Below, one piece after another: positions 32,286 to 41,169 of a stretch of DNA of 50,085 bases. The notes beneath the pieces were generated by a model that was not told where the DNA came from, made no database searches, and saw nothing but the letters and a program-made list of their open reading frames with translations. This DNA is from a virus. Numbering within the stretch: position 1 is the stretch's first letter; every line of letters starts with the position of its first letter. The translations under genes were made by a program, and so were the position numbers. The stretch is from IMG/VR virus record IMGVR_UViG_3300034760_000061, positions 1-50,085 of that record; one strand, written 5' to 3'.

Positions 32286-33452
32286 TTACGCCAGCGCGCC
32301 TTTGACGAACGCTTCGGGACGGTTGACCACCAGGGCCAGGCGCTCCTCGATCAGGATCGTGATGAGGTTGTTGACGAAGTCGTCTTCGTTCTCGGTGGCG
32401 ATTGCAACCGAGGCGAGCAGGCGGTCGAAGATCTGCGCACCCATGCGGAAGGCGCCGGCCAGGAAGGTGGCGATGGACATGGCCTGCGTGGTCACGACAG
32501 GGCGGCCCCACAGCGTCGGCGAGAGCGTGCCTTGCGGGTTGCCGATGATGTACCGGCTCGTGGCGTCCTTCAGCAGCTCGATAGCCGCCCAGTTCGACGG
32601 ATGCAGCACCAGGCCATCCGATGGGTATTCAGCCAACTCCGCTTGCAACAGCGCCAGACGCAGGATGTCGATGTGAGTGGCGTTGGCGATGGTGATCGGG
32701 GCGACATAGGCAGACGCCTGGGTGTAAAGACCGTTCAGGTTATTGCCGACGCCCGAGCCCTTGAGCAGCTGGTTTTCTTCGATCAAGCGCAGGCCGTAAG
32801 TCAGGCGCTCGTCGATGTACGATTGCAGTGCCGGGAAGTCGTCCAGAATTTCGGTTGATGCCTTCATGAAATGTGCCAGCTTCACCACAGGCGCGGTGGA
32901 TTGTGCCAATACGAGGCTCGATTCCGGCTTGCGCGCGCCCTCGGCCACCGGCGCCGCGTTGTTGGTAAAGCCAGTTTCCTTCATGTAGGTGAGCATGTTG
33001 GAGGCTGTGCGACCAGGCGCAACCAGGTCGCGGACCGTCAGACGGCGCTGCGGCTGGGTGAGGACGCCTGGCTGACGGTCGGCGAGCACGCCGGCGCCGG
33101 TGCTGGTGGTGGTGATCGCCTTGGCTTCGATATCCACGCTGATGCGGCCACCTTTGCGGCCCAGTTCACCAGCTGCATGCGCCTTCTTGAACGCGTCGTT
33201 TTCCACGAACTGCGCGCCCAGCGACTTGACACCTTGCGCCTGTTCGGTCTGACGGCGTGCGGCCTTCTGTTCCAGATCGGCCACCTGAGTGATCAGATCG
33301 CCTTGCTTGACCAGCATTTCGTCGACGGTCTGCTTGACGCCTTCGGTCATGGCGATGCCTCGCTGTGCTTCGGTCAAGGCTTTCTGGCCATGCTCCTTGA
33401 GCTGGTCGCTAATTTTTGCCAGTTCCTGCTTTACTTCGGTTTCGGTAGCCAT
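32286..33452 (-). CDS. major capsid protein, HK97 fold (388 aa)
   Basis: An N-terminal coiled-coil scaffold-like delta domain (about residues 1-75, VKQELAKISDQLKEHG) is followed by the HK97 capsid core: GVLADRQPGVL, RLTVRDLVAPG, ASTEILDDFPALQSYIDERL and ENQLLKGSGVGNNLNGL. The neighbouring prohead protease would remove the delta domain after assembly. Length is normal. Confidence 0.95.
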   Translation of the reverse strand: MATETEVKQELAKISDQLKEHGQKALTEAQRGIAMTEGVKQTVDEMLVKQGDLITQVADLEQKAARRQTEQAQGVKSLGAQFVENDAFKKAHAAGELGRKGGRISVDIEAKAITTTSTGAGVLADRQPGVLTQPQRRLTVRDLVAPGRTASNMLTYMKETGFTNNAAPVAEGARKPESSLVLAQSTAPVVKLAHFMKASTEILDDFPALQSYIDERLTYGLRLIEENQLLKGSGVGNNLNGLYTQASAYVAPITIANATHIDILRLALLQAELAEYPSDGLVLHPSNWAAIELLKDATSRYIIGNPQGTLSPTLWGRPVVTTQAMSIATFLAGAFRMGAQIFDRLLASVAIATENEDDFVNNLITILIEERLALVVNRPEAFVKGALA

Positions 33453-33472
33453 TTTTTGTTCCTAAAATAGAA

Positions 33473-33495
33473 AAGGCCCGCGAGTGGCGGGCCTT
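33473..33495 (-). terminator. hairpin between prohead protease and capsid genes
   Basis: AAGGCCCGC (33473-33481), loop GAGTG and GCGGGCCTT (33487-33495) form a perfect 9-bp stem, with TTTTCTATT following on the minus strand. It could tune capsid against protease or mark an internal promoter unit. Confidence 0.7.
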
Positions 33496-33518
33496 ATTGA
33501 GGGAGGGTGAAACGGGGA

Positions 33519-34178
33519 TTACGGAATGCTGAAACCCTTCAACAGGGCCAGCGTGTCGCCAAGATCGCCCTCGGCCTCACACCGAGCAAGCAGTTTCGAC
33601 AGGCCACTGCCGGCGATGGCCTTGGCCTGCGTTCGGGAAAAGCCACCTGCATCGCACAGGAACTTTTCGAATTCGGGGAGGGTCGGCATGCGGCCGGCTT
33701 CGAGCAGGCTCTTGACGTCGGCCACGCGCGCGTCGTCATTCATCGGGTTCGTGACCACGCTGATTTCGACCAAGTCGAGCTTCTGCAGGGTGTAGACGCC
33801 GGTGTCTTTGTTGACGCTGTAGTCTTTAACGCGGTACCCGATCGACAGGCCGGTGATCGTCTTCGTGCTCATGCCCTTGTGAGCCAAGCGTGCGTACGGC
33901 GCATCATCCAGCCACAGGGAGGCTTCTCCAAGCAGGCCGTGGTCGTCCTCTTTCAAGTCCTCCCACGCGCCGATCGGCTGATCGGGCTGGTGCTGCCACA
34001 GCACCGGAACCGTGCGGCCCGACTTCTGCCACTTGCCCAGGCTTTCCGCGAACGCGCCGGGGGCAACGATATCGCCACCCTTGTCGACGACGTTGAACAC
34101 CGAGCCGTAGCCGGAAAAGCTGCCCTTATCGGTCAGGCTTTTCAGCTCCAGATCAATCGATTTGTGGAGGATTTGCAT
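33519..34178 (-). CDS. HK97-family prohead protease (219 aa)
   Basis: Start 34178 (MQILHKSIDLELKSL). The S78 prohead protease pattern is present: GSFSGYGSVFNVVDKGGDI, VLWQHQPDQPIG (catalytic His) and TKTITGLSIGYRV (catalytic Ser), then LVEISVVTNPMN. It cleaves the capsid delta domain and itself. It overlaps the portal 3' end by 26 bases in another frame. Confidence 0.9.
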   Translation of the reverse strand: MQILHKSIDLELKSLTDKGSFSGYGSVFNVVDKGGDIVAPGAFAESLGKWQKSGRTVPVLWQHQPDQPIGAWEDLKEDDHGLLGEASLWLDDAPYARLAHKGMSTKTITGLSIGYRVKDYSVNKDTGVYTLQKLDLVEISVVTNPMNDDARVADVKSLLEAGRMPTLPEFEKFLCDAGGFSRTQAKAIAGSGLSKLLARCEAEGDLGDTLALLKGFSIP

Positions 34179-35493
34179 CGTCGTTTTCCTTGATTCCAAG
34201 CCAGGTCAACATGGCTGATTTCGCCGCCTGCGCGGTGGTTGTGATTTTTCCGAGCATTGTGAGCGGCACTAAATTGCTCTGAATGACGAGCACGTCTCCG
34301 CCTTCCAGTGGCGGATCGTTCTCTAGTGCGCGGCACTCGTTCGGGGTCTTGATGCTGTTCTGGATCGCGTGCGCATACACTTGGAACCGGGTCACGCTGT
34401 CGCCGCGCAGCAGCCCCTCGACGCTGTATTCCGAGAAGTAGCGCGCGCGCTCGGCCGGCTTCATCAGCGATTTCTTGATGCCTTGCTCGATCCGGACCAT
34501 GTACGCACGCAGCACGTACTGGATCAGGTTCAGATTGATCTGCTCTCGCCCGGTGCCCCAGTTCGATACGGCGGTGCCATGGCCGATCATCGACGGCGGC
34601 ATGCCGAACCAGCGGCACAGGTCTTCCACGCTGAACGAGCGTGTCTCAAGCATCTGCGCGTCGGCTGGGTGCATCGACAGCTGCGTGAACTCTGTCGCCC
34701 CCTCGAGCAGCATCATGTTGCCGGTGCGGTCATCGCCGAACACCGCCCCCATTACCTTTCCCTTCGCCTGCTCGCGCTGGGCCGGGTCAAGATAGTCCTT
34801 CATCGTGAGCACGCCGGACAAGCGCATGCCCTTACCAAACGTGTTGGCTGATGCAGTTTCGGCCGCCGTGGCGCCGCACATCGACCGCCAGCCAGCCGTA
34901 ATCGGGGAAATGCCCATCAGGCCATCGGTGCCGAAGCCCTTGATGTGCCAGATTTCACCCTCGGTGAATTCCTGCGCGCCACGAGGGTCTGCGTAGCGGT
35001 AGCTCACCGCACCATCGAGACCGCGGCGAACGGTCATCAGGGCCGGGTTCAGCGGGTCCAGCGCCACGATGCGGCCGGCGGCGCCGTAGCTTTTCAGGCA
35101 GTACGCATTCCCCCACAGGCAAATCTGCGATACCACCGCTTCCCAGAACTCGACCGCCGTCATGTCAGCGTTCGGCGAATCGTGCAGCAGGTAGTACAGC
35201 GGGTGCTCGCGCGCCACTACTCGGATTTCGCGCCCATTCACAACCTTGCGCTCGTAAGTAATCAGCGGCAGCGTGGCGATCGTTTCCGCGATCAGGCGCA
35301 CGCACGACCAGACCACCGACAGTTGCAGCGCCGCGTTCACGCCTGGCGTGCCGTTGCGCACGTCGCCGTGGTTGATCGAGATGTCCTTGTTTGCGTCGCG
35401 CACGCCACGATAGGCGACCGCGTCCCGGATCGAGAAGTACACGCTTTTGAGCACCACGCCACCGGCCGCCGCTGCCTTGCTGAATAATTTCAT
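34153..35493 (-). CDS. portal protein, HK97 family (446 aa)
   Basis: Forms the dodecameric ring through which DNA enters. Motifs LQLSVVWSCVRLIAETIATLP, PLYYLLHDSPN, QICLWGNAYCLK, FSVEDLCRWFGMPPSMIGH and LIQYVLRAYMVRIEQ are classic for phage_portal. Length is normal. It follows the large terminase by three bases and overlaps the protease start. Confidence 0.93.
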   Translation of the reverse strand: MKLFSKAAAAGGVVLKSVYFSIRDAVAYRGVRDANKDISINHGDVRNGTPGVNAALQLSVVWSCVRLIAETIATLPLITYERKVVNGREIRVVAREHPLYYLLHDSPNADMTAVEFWEAVVSQICLWGNAYCLKSYGAAGRIVALDPLNPALMTVRRGLDGAVSYRYADPRGAQEFTEGEIWHIKGFGTDGLMGISPITAGWRSMCGATAAETASANTFGKGMRLSGVLTMKDYLDPAQREQAKGKVMGAVFGDDRTGNMMLLEGATEFTQLSMHPADAQMLETRSFSVEDLCRWFGMPPSMIGHGTAVSNWGTGREQINLNLIQYVLRAYMVRIEQGIKKSLMKPAERARYFSEYSVEGLLRGDSVTRFQVYAHAIQNSIKTPNECRALENDPPLEGGDVLVIQSNLVPLTMLGKITTTAQAAKSAMLTWLGIKENDDANPPQID

Positions 35494-35496
35494 GCG

Positions 35497-37083
35497 CTAT
35501 TGGTCCAAAAGATAGTCGTCAAGGGATCCTCCCTGCTGGGTTTCGGCCTGGGGCATGACGCCCACCGCCATGGCCAGCGCCACCATGCCGTCGATCCGGC
35601 CGCGCGCCGTGCGCTTGTCGAACTTTCTCGCGCCGCTGTCGCCCACCACCTTGGCATTCGCGCAGCACATGTTGAGTACCGGGTGTGAGCCGTGGCGCAG
35701 TTGCGCATTCAGCAAGCGCACTTCCAAGTCGCGCAGCGCCGGCGTCATGCTGGCCGTACCCTGGCCGAACTCGACAAACCGCTCCAGTTCCGCCTCAGAA
35801 AACCCAGCTTTCACCAGCCAGGGCTTCAAAAATTTCATGTTGTAGCGATCAAAGCCCATCGCCTGCACGTCGAACCGGTCGAAGAAGCCGCGCAAATACT
35901 CGGCCAAAAACTCGTATTCGATCGCCTTGCCTGGCGTCGTATTGAGGAATCCCTGCTTCTCCCACAGGTCGTAAGGCACCTTGTCCTTGCGGGACTTCTC
36001 CACCAGCCCATGTTTCGGCAGCCAGAACGACGGATGCACGCCCCCCGACTCGTCTACGCCTACAAGCGCGGTTAAATCGTTGACGCTCGACAGGTCGAGG
36101 CCGGCCCACACCTTCATACCGGCCGCATCGCCCGGCGCCGCGCTGTTCGATTCCCAAGTCGACCGCGCGACGAAGGGCGCTACCGCCTCGACGCGCTGGT
36201 TCAGGATCAGGTTCCGAAATTCCGGCTCGTTGGCCGGCATGTCCATCGCCTGCTTGCACTGCTTGGCCACGTCCGCAAGCGACCGGAAGATGCCGAGCGC
36301 CGGGTTCGCCGCGGCCCAGGCCTTCCGATCGTCAAGCTGGCAATCAGCCGGCGCCGCGTAGACGTGGCACACCACGCGGGGGTCAGGCGCGCTCGTCTGC
36401 GCATCGATCCAAGTCGAGAACAGGTCAGCGTCGGTCGGCGCCTGCGTGCTGATCGCAATCAGCAGCGGGTTGCTGTACGCGCCCTGGGCCGACGTGATGG
36501 CCGACACGAACTTGTCGGTAGGCCCGATGATCTGCCCGACCTCATCGAGGATGGCCAGGATCGGCGACAGGCCGTGCGCCGTCTTGCCTTCTGCGGACAG
36601 CGCCCGGTACAGGACGTTGCGCGCCAGGCCGATCAGACGCTTGCCGCTGGGCTGAACACGAACCAGCTTCGACAGAACCTCGCTCATTTCGATCATCTTG
36701 CGGGCCAGCTCGAACACCACTGCCGCCTGCTCCTTCGACTGGGCGCCGCTGATGATCTGCGAATTGCGCACCGCTTCGGGTCCGACCAGGTGCGCCAGAA
36801 GGATCGCGCCGATCAGCGCCGTCTTGCCGTTTTTCCGCGCAATCGACAGGTAGGCGCTATGCGTGCCGACCGGGTTGTCGTAAATTTCAAGGATGAACTT
36901 ACGCTGGAAGTGCTCAAGCCGAATCGGCTTGCCGATGTGGTCACCCTCGGGCGCCAGGCAATACCGTTCGATGAATGCACAGACCTTTTCGCCACGGGTC
37001 AGCGGCTTCTTGGTGCAGTATTTGTCGTCCGTGTCGATCGCTGGAGGCTTTGCCGCTGCTGCCTTACGTGGCGAGGAGGCCAT
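35497..37083 (-). CDS. terminase large subunit (528 aa)
   Basis: Packaging motor with ATPase and nuclease. The ATPase shows a Walker A-like RKNGKT (about residues 83-88) and Walker B LAILDE (Asp180, Glu181). The nuclease half shows GLDLSSVNDLTAL and the late acidic motif RGRIDGMVALAMA. EHFQRKFILEIYDN precedes Walker A as in the terminase_1 family. The start overlaps the small subunit gene by 20 bases. Confidence 0.94.
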   Translation of the reverse strand: MASSPRKAAAAKPPAIDTDDKYCTKKPLTRGEKVCAFIERYCLAPEGDHIGKPIRLEHFQRKFILEIYDNPVGTHSAYLSIARKNGKTALIGAILLAHLVGPEAVRNSQIISGAQSKEQAAVVFELARKMIEMSEVLSKLVRVQPSGKRLIGLARNVLYRALSAEGKTAHGLSPILAILDEVGQIIGPTDKFVSAITSAQGAYSNPLLIAISTQAPTDADLFSTWIDAQTSAPDPRVVCHVYAAPADCQLDDRKAWAAANPALGIFRSLADVAKQCKQAMDMPANEPEFRNLILNQRVEAVAPFVARSTWESNSAAPGDAAGMKVWAGLDLSSVNDLTALVGVDESGGVHPSFWLPKHGLVEKSRKDKVPYDLWEKQGFLNTTPGKAIEYEFLAEYLRGFFDRFDVQAMGFDRYNMKFLKPWLVKAGFSEAELERFVEFGQGTASMTPALRDLEVRLLNAQLRHGSHPVLNMCCANAKVVGDSGARKFDKRTARGRIDGMVALAMAVGVMPQAETQQGGSLDDYLLDQ

Positions 37084-37540
37084 CGCCTTCCTCTTCCAAT
37101 TCCTCTCGCAGCTTGCGCGACTGCCGCTCGACTTTGCGCTTGCCCATCAGATCGCGGGTATCGCCAGCGACCCGGCCGCCCAGGCGCAGTGTCCGCATCA
37201 GCGCCATCTCGCGCCGGGCCAGCTGCTCCATCACCGTCGTGCGCGGATTCATCACCGGCGTGCCGCGATCGTTCTTGATCACGCGCCCCTCGCAGCGCAA
37301 CGCGTCGTCTTCCTCTGCGATGTCGGCCTGGCACTGCGCCAGCTGCGCGGCCACCACTAAATCCACATCAGTCCACTCGTCTCGCGTACGCGCGCGCACA
37401 ACGCCGGCCCAAAATGGTACCGCCGATGCGGTCAGCGTCACGTAATCGGGCACTGCGAGGTCGGGCTGTGCCGCGTCGACCATGGCCTTGACGGCGCTGG
37501 CGGCAGAATCGGCCCTTGTCCGTTTGGTCTTGGTCGTCAT
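37064..37540 (-). CDS. terminase small subunit (158 aa)
   Basis: It precedes the large subunit, begins basic, and has the P27-like pattern FWAGVVRARTRDEWTDVDL and AAQLAQCQADIAEED, then RTTVMEQLARREMALMRTLRL. It binds DNA at the packaging site and delivers it to the large subunit. GGGGAAAC precedes the ATG at 37540. Confidence 0.82.
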   Translation of the reverse strand: MTTKTKRTRADSAASAVKAMVDAAQPDLAVPDYVTLTASAVPFWAGVVRARTRDEWTDVDLVVAAQLAQCQADIAEEDDALRCEGRVIKNDRGTPVMNPRTTVMEQLARREMALMRTLRLGGRVAGDTRDLMGKRKVERQSRKLREELEEEGDGLLAT

Positions 37541-37615
37541 GTTTCCCCGGCGTTTTGTGGGTTAGCGTTAAATCGAAGGGTGAGCGCGGTCCCGTAAGGG
37601 GCATTCCCCCGAGGT

Positions 37616-37673
37616 TTTAACCCGCCCTCCCCTGCTACAATATTGCATTTAAATCAATTAAAGGAGGATGTAA
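37616..37673 (+). promoter_or_regulatory. probable promoter and ribosome site of the 37674 gene
   Basis: A good -10-like TACAAT (37635-37640) has a weak -35-like GGTTTT about 17 bases upstream. AAAGGAGGATGT lies just before the ATG. This gives the plus-strand gene its own transcription inside a minus-strand late region. Confidence 0.5.
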
Positions 37674-38228
37674 ATGACTAGCTCGCCTGGCCCTGAATCC
37701 AGTACGCGCGCTGCAATGCGTCGTATCGGAAAAGACCCGCTCTTTTGGTATGTGTACGGCATTTTCGGCATTGGACTTACCGCGCTTCTTTTTGCCATTT
37801 ACGCTTACGTAGAGCACTTTGGCTCGGTGTTTGATTCCGATCAGGAAGGATGGGGACAGTTCGGTGACTACCTCGGGGGCACGCTGAACCCATTGCTATC
37901 GTTCCTGTCGCTGGTCCTGTTCGTGATCAGCCTGCTGAGTCAACGCCTTGAACTGAAAGAGGCCCGTGAACAAATGGCAGAGCAGGCAAAGGAAAACGCA
38001 ACCTCGGCCCACTTGAACGCGCTGTCGACCGCACTCGACGCAACAAACGCAATGATTGCTACGCCATTTAGCATGACTGCCGGCCGTGATCGTTTTATGC
38101 ACGAGACTGCGGTACTGCGCCGCGAGGCGATCTTGAAAGAAATTCTGACTACAGTTGATGTCAGCGTCCCGCTCTATACAGAAGAAGTCGAGGAATCAGA
38201 GGCGGGAGCGGAAGGCCAGCCGTCCTGA
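37674..38228 (+). CDS. two-TM coiled-coil protein, putative AbiC-like exclusion protein (184 aa)
   Basis: It has two TM helices (about residues 28-46, IFGIGLTALLFAIYAYV, and 68-85, LLSFLSLVLFVISLL). The linker FGDYLGGTLNPLLSFLS is nearly the pattern I recall for the putative phage abortive infection family (PF16872). A coiled coil follows (about 86-108, ELKEAREQMAEQAKE), then a helical cytoplasmic tail. It runs against the late genes with its own promoter, as prophage morons do, and its 3' end overlaps the HNH gene by 55 bases. A role in excluding other phages is inference. Confidence 0.65.
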   Translation: MTSSPGPESSTRAAMRRIGKDPLFWYVYGIFGIGLTALLFAIYAYVEHFGSVFDSDQEGWGQFGDYLGGTLNPLLSFLSLVLFVISLLSQRLELKEAREQMAEQAKENATSAHLNALSTALDATNAMIATPFSMTAGRDRFMHETAVLRREAILKEILTTVDVSVPLYTEEVEESEAGAEGQPS

Positions 38229-38527
38229 CCAAAGGCGACCCTCTCCCTTTTTGTCTTCCCCTGCTCTGCTTCGGTCTTCACCTCGTGGCACGGTGCGCAG
38301 ATCGCCTGAAGGTTGCTGGGGTCGTCTGTGCGTGCGTCAGACCACCGCAGCGCCGCGCACTTGGCCTTGCTGATGATGTGGTCGACCGCGTAAGCGATGA
38401 CGCCGTAGCGGCCCGCCTTGAGGCAGACTTGGCACAGGCCGCCGTCCCGCTCCATCACTACCTTGCGGACTCGGTCCCATGCTGCGCCGTAGCCGCGCTC
38501 TTGGCGGGATAACTTAGACCAAGCCAT
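38174..38527 (-). CDS. HNH endonuclease (117 aa)
   Basis: The HNH fold is complete: CQVC zinc knuckle (Cys32, Cys35), VDHI (Asp49, His50), NLQAIC (Asn72, Cys77) and CAPCH (Cys80, His81). HNH genes beside terminase genes in HK97-type phages help cut DNA at the cos site. It is just upstream of the small terminase in the late direction, separated by the plus-strand gene. Confidence 0.9.
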   Translation of the reverse strand: MAWSKLSRQERGYGAAWDRVRKVVMERDGGLCQVCLKAGRYGVIAYAVDHIISKAKCAALRWSDARTDDPSNLQAICAPCHEVKTEAEQGKTKRERVAFGQDGWPSAPASDSSTSSV

Positions 38528-38603
38528 GCGGGGAACCTCTCAAACAGAATAATCTTCGTCGCAGACCCGCGGATATTTTTTAATAATTCCGCAATGAACC
38601 GAG

Positions 38604-38864
38604 TCAGACGGAACAATCAATGGTCGCTCCATCAGTCACCACCCGACTTGGAGGCGGAAGAGGCGCAGGGGGGTGCATGCCTGCGCGCGGCCCAGTTGGC
38701 GACCATATCGTCTGCTGCCGACTTACCCCGCGCGGCCACACAACCGCTGGGATGTGCGCGCCGCACGGGCAATTCCTCTCTGCTGTGACGTCAGCAGGAT
38801 GGGCGCCAAGCCCTACCATCCAACGGTGGCCGAAGATGGCACACTTGATGCGGCGCCAGTTCAT
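38604..38864 (-). CDS. small early/late-junction phage protein (86 aa)
   Basis: Start ATG 38864 overlaps the preceding stop (ATGA). The N-terminus NWRRIKCAIFGHRW and later CPCG suggest a small zinc-binding protein (Cys, His, CxC). The C-terminus is Pro-rich. No function known. Confidence 0.55.
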   Translation of the reverse strand: MNWRRIKCAIFGHRWMVGLGAHPADVTAERNCPCGAHIPAVVWPRGVSRQQTIWSPTGPRAGMHPPAPLPPPSRVVTDGATIDCSV

Positions 38865-39133
38865 CGCGCACCGAAGCAGGTCAGGCACACCAGCGGAAAG
38901 GATGCCGATTGCAGCACGCCGGCGCTTATCCACTGGCACAAGGCGTCGCCATTCGACAGCGTGTCGCATACCGTCATCTCAGACCCACCAGAGCGCAGCA
39001 TCACCCGGTTGCCTGGCATTACCGAATGCAGGTTAGGTGGTGCGTAACACTTGACCAAGTCAGCCGCGTTGAAGGTGCCCGTAGACACCCGGTCGTTCCA
39101 CGGCTTGCCGCTGTTGTTGGGCGCCTGGTTCAT
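38861..39133 (-). CDS. YodC-like (DUF2158) protein (90 aa)
   Basis: The core MPGNRVMLRSGGSEMTVCDT then ALCQWI and FPLVCL follows the DUF2158 pattern of small beta-barrel proteins. Start ATG 39133 overlaps the upstream stop. Biochemical role unknown; common in phage and host genomes. Confidence 0.65.
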   Translation of the reverse strand: MNQAPNNSGKPWNDRVSTGTFNAADLVKCYAPPNLHSVMPGNRVMLRSGGSEMTVCDTLSNGDALCQWISAGVLQSASFPLVCLTCFGAR

Positions 39134-39327
39134 TCGCGGCCCATCATGTGCGGCACCTGGGCGGCGACTGCTGCAACGCCCTGCCCCTGCGCGCCGTATC
39201 CCTTGGCCTGCAGGATCTGCTTGGCCTGCTCGCACTCGGCGAGGTGCTGGGCCAGGGAGTTGATCGTTGTCTCGTCCTTGGCCTCTACGGCGCGAACGAT
39301 TAGGTCGTGCCAGTGGTGCTGCTTCAT
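39130..39327 (-). CDS. small hypothetical phage protein (65 aa)
   Basis: Helical, with HHWHDLIVRAVEAKDE and AECEQAKQILQAKGYG. Part of a chain of ATGA-coupled genes (overlaps at both ends). The coupling, not homology, is the evidence that it is real. Confidence 0.55.
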   Translation of the reverse strand: MKQHHWHDLIVRAVEAKDETTINSLAQHLAECEQAKQILQAKGYGAQGQGVAAVAAQVPHMMGRE

Positions 39328-39536
39328 GGGGATGTACCTGTTGTGCGGCGCTTGCCGGGCGCCTTGTCGATATGGTCAGTCAGCGGGATAAACTCGAATC
39401 GCATACCCTTTTTGAGCCAATACTCGACGCGCTCCATGTTCGGCTCGCAGTCCAGAAGGTGGCGGAGGGCATTCAGCGTGAACAGATAGACTTGCAGCCA
39501 CCACGCGGGCCGCATCCGAATACTGCCTATTCTCAT
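39324..39536 (-). CDS. small hypothetical phage protein (70 aa)
   Basis: ATG 39536 (MRIGSIRMRPAWWLQVYLF) is chosen since it follows the upstream stop by two bases. Contains YWLKKGMRFEFIPLTDHI. Basic C-terminus. No family recognised. Confidence 0.5.
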   Translation of the reverse strand: MRIGSIRMRPAWWLQVYLFTLNALRHLLDCEPNMERVEYWLKKGMRFEFIPLTDHIDKAPGKRRTTGTSP

Positions 39537-39538
39537 GG

Positions 39539-39784
39539 TCAGCCCAGTAGCGTATGGCAGCGGCCACACTGATGGCGCAGCTTCATTGGGCGCTCGTCAT
39601 GAATGCCGAAGATGCCGCGCCGCTCGCCTTCCTCGGTCTGGAACCCGTAGCAGTGACCTTTGGCGCTCTGCCGCGTCTCGCGCTTGTGATACCCAAGCAG
39701 GCACTGCACGCGTCGCCAGATCGGCAGTTCGTCTGGGAACTGCGGCATACTCTCGTTGTGCCGCGTGATGTCGTCGCCGTCCAT
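39539..39784 (-). CDS. small zinc-binding-like phage protein (81 aa)
   Basis: Start 39784 (MDGDDITRHNESMPQF). The C-terminal HQCGRCHTLLG and internal YHKRETRQSAKGHCYG provide Cys/His pairs like a small zinc ribbon. First gene of the coupled string on this side. Confidence 0.5.
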   Translation of the reverse strand: MDGDDITRHNESMPQFPDELPIWRRVQCLLGYHKRETRQSAKGHCYGFQTEEGERRGIFGIHDERPMKLRHQCGRCHTLLG

Positions 39785-39991
39785 ATAGGCCTTGAATGAG
39801 AAGAGCCGCGCGCGTTGGCGTCCAGCGGCGAAAGAGCGCGGGTAACGCCCTGAGGGAGATGTCTTCGGCAAACGTCACACAAGCGGCCCGCCTTAAGTGA
39901 GTCTATTGGTTAGATTTGAGACGACATCTGTCGTTAGAATGAGGAGCCTGCATCCGACCCGGACAGGAACACTTGCCCAACGAAAGAGAAA

Positions 39992-40273
39992 ATGGAACAC
40001 TGCTACGTCAAATTAAACTTCCCAAGCGATCTGGCTGAACTCGGTGTTGTCGGAGAACTGCCAGACAAACTGCCCGAACCGTATTACTGCATCCCGTGCT
40101 TCCGAGACCAAATATGCTTTCCAGGCATCCTCATCTGGCCTGACGGTTCGCCAGCAGCATTTGCTGTTGCAAACCGTCTTTTTGTAGCTGGACCAGCTGG
40201 TACTGTGCGATGCGATCTGGAGCTCGCATTGTTAGTTGATAAAGAGCTGCGGCGTTGGAAAACGGCGGAGTGA
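39992..40273 (+). CDS. hypothetical protein on the opposite strand (93 aa)
   Basis: GAGAAAA precedes the ATG at 39992. The protein is globular, with CYVKLNFPSDLAELG, YYCIPCFRDQICFPG and AAFAVANRLFVAGP. It lies opposite to the surrounding prophage genes, between the small minus-strand gene string and a terminator-bounded moron. No family recognised; possible moron. Confidence 0.5.
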   Translation: MEHCYVKLNFPSDLAELGVVGELPDKLPEPYYCIPCFRDQICFPGILIWPDGSPAAFAVANRLFVAGPAGTVRCDLELALLVDKELRRWKTAE

Positions 40274-40488
40274 TTCGTTCACGTTGCCGCAATTTGTTCG
40301 CGTAATTTGTTAGCGTCGACTGCCCCCCCAGTTTCCAGGAATTTTCTACTATTACCTCGGGCACCAGAGCCCAAGGCGGCAGCAGTTGACCGGCCTAGTC
40401 ATTGCGGTAAGGCGCGATAGGAAACGGGAGGGCCTCAGGTTGATCGGCGCTGACATATGGCCTTACGAAATAAGGCACACATCAACGC

Positions 40489-40511
40489 AAAAAGCCGCTC
40501 TAGGCGGCTTT
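40489..40511. terminator. bidirectional terminator
   Basis: AAAGCCGC (40491-40498), loop TCTAG and GCGGCTTT (40504-40511) form a perfect 8-bp stem with A/T flanks usable in either direction. It lies after the 40549-41169 gene. Confidence 0.8.
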
Positions 40512-40548
40512 ACACGGTTCGTTTAACAACTAAAGATGAGCCTACGCT

Positions 40549-41169
40549 CTATTTTTTTTCAGTAATCGCAGTAATGCCTTTAATGTTGAACCATTTCCGA
40601 TCTGGCAGAAGAGGCGATCGATATCGATTCCCACTTACATGAACAAGTGATGCCATTAAATTTCGCATGGCCACGTCTATGCCACTGTCCAGGTACGCTA
40701 TGGATGGACTACCATCAGTCGTGCAAACTACCGTAGGATGCCCAATTTTTTCAAGGTATTCATCAAACGTCTTGCGCACAACAACCATACCGTAAATACG
40801 CCACGCGTATTTTTTACCGAGATGTTTCCCAGTGCCACGATGAATAACCCGGCTGTCGGATTTCGCTGTGTTAATTGGCGCGTTCTGCGCACCTAATTGA
40901 ACAGCCACGTAATAACTTACTGCAGGATCGACGTTGTCCGCTTTGGCGGTCGCAGCCATATCAACAATGTTTGCGCCGTTTTCGACCCTATACCCTATAT
41001 TGTACCGAGCACCTTCTGACAACACTCGTTCAGCATTCCCATCAAACTGATAAAGTGTACTAGTGGACTGAGGAGTGAATTGATGACGATACTTCCCGTT
41101 TGGAAGCGATGTCAAAGTGTAACCCGTCACAATAACAACAGGCGTAGTTAGTAGGTCTCTGGATTTCAT
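40549..41169 (-). CDS. hypothetical protein in a terminator-bounded unit, likely moron (206 aa)
   Basis: GGAGAGGACACT precedes the ATG at 41169. The protein looks soluble and globular (VVIVTGYTLTSLPNGKYRH, YYVAVQLGAQNAP, WFNIKGITAI). No signal peptide. It is visibly AT-richer than neighbours and bounded by bidirectional terminators at 40489-40511 and 41288-41316, the structure of a lysogenic conversion gene. Function unknown. Confidence 0.6.
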   Translation of the reverse strand: MKSRDLLTTPVVIVTGYTLTSLPNGKYRHQFTPQSTSTLYQFDGNAERVLSEGARYNIGYRVENGANIVDMAATAKADNVDPAVSYYVAVQLGAQNAPINTAKSDSRVIHRGTGKHLGKKYAWRIYGMVVVRKTFDEYLEKIGHPTVVCTTDGSPSIAYLDSGIDVAMRNLMASLVHVSGNRYRSPLLPDRKWFNIKGITAITEKK

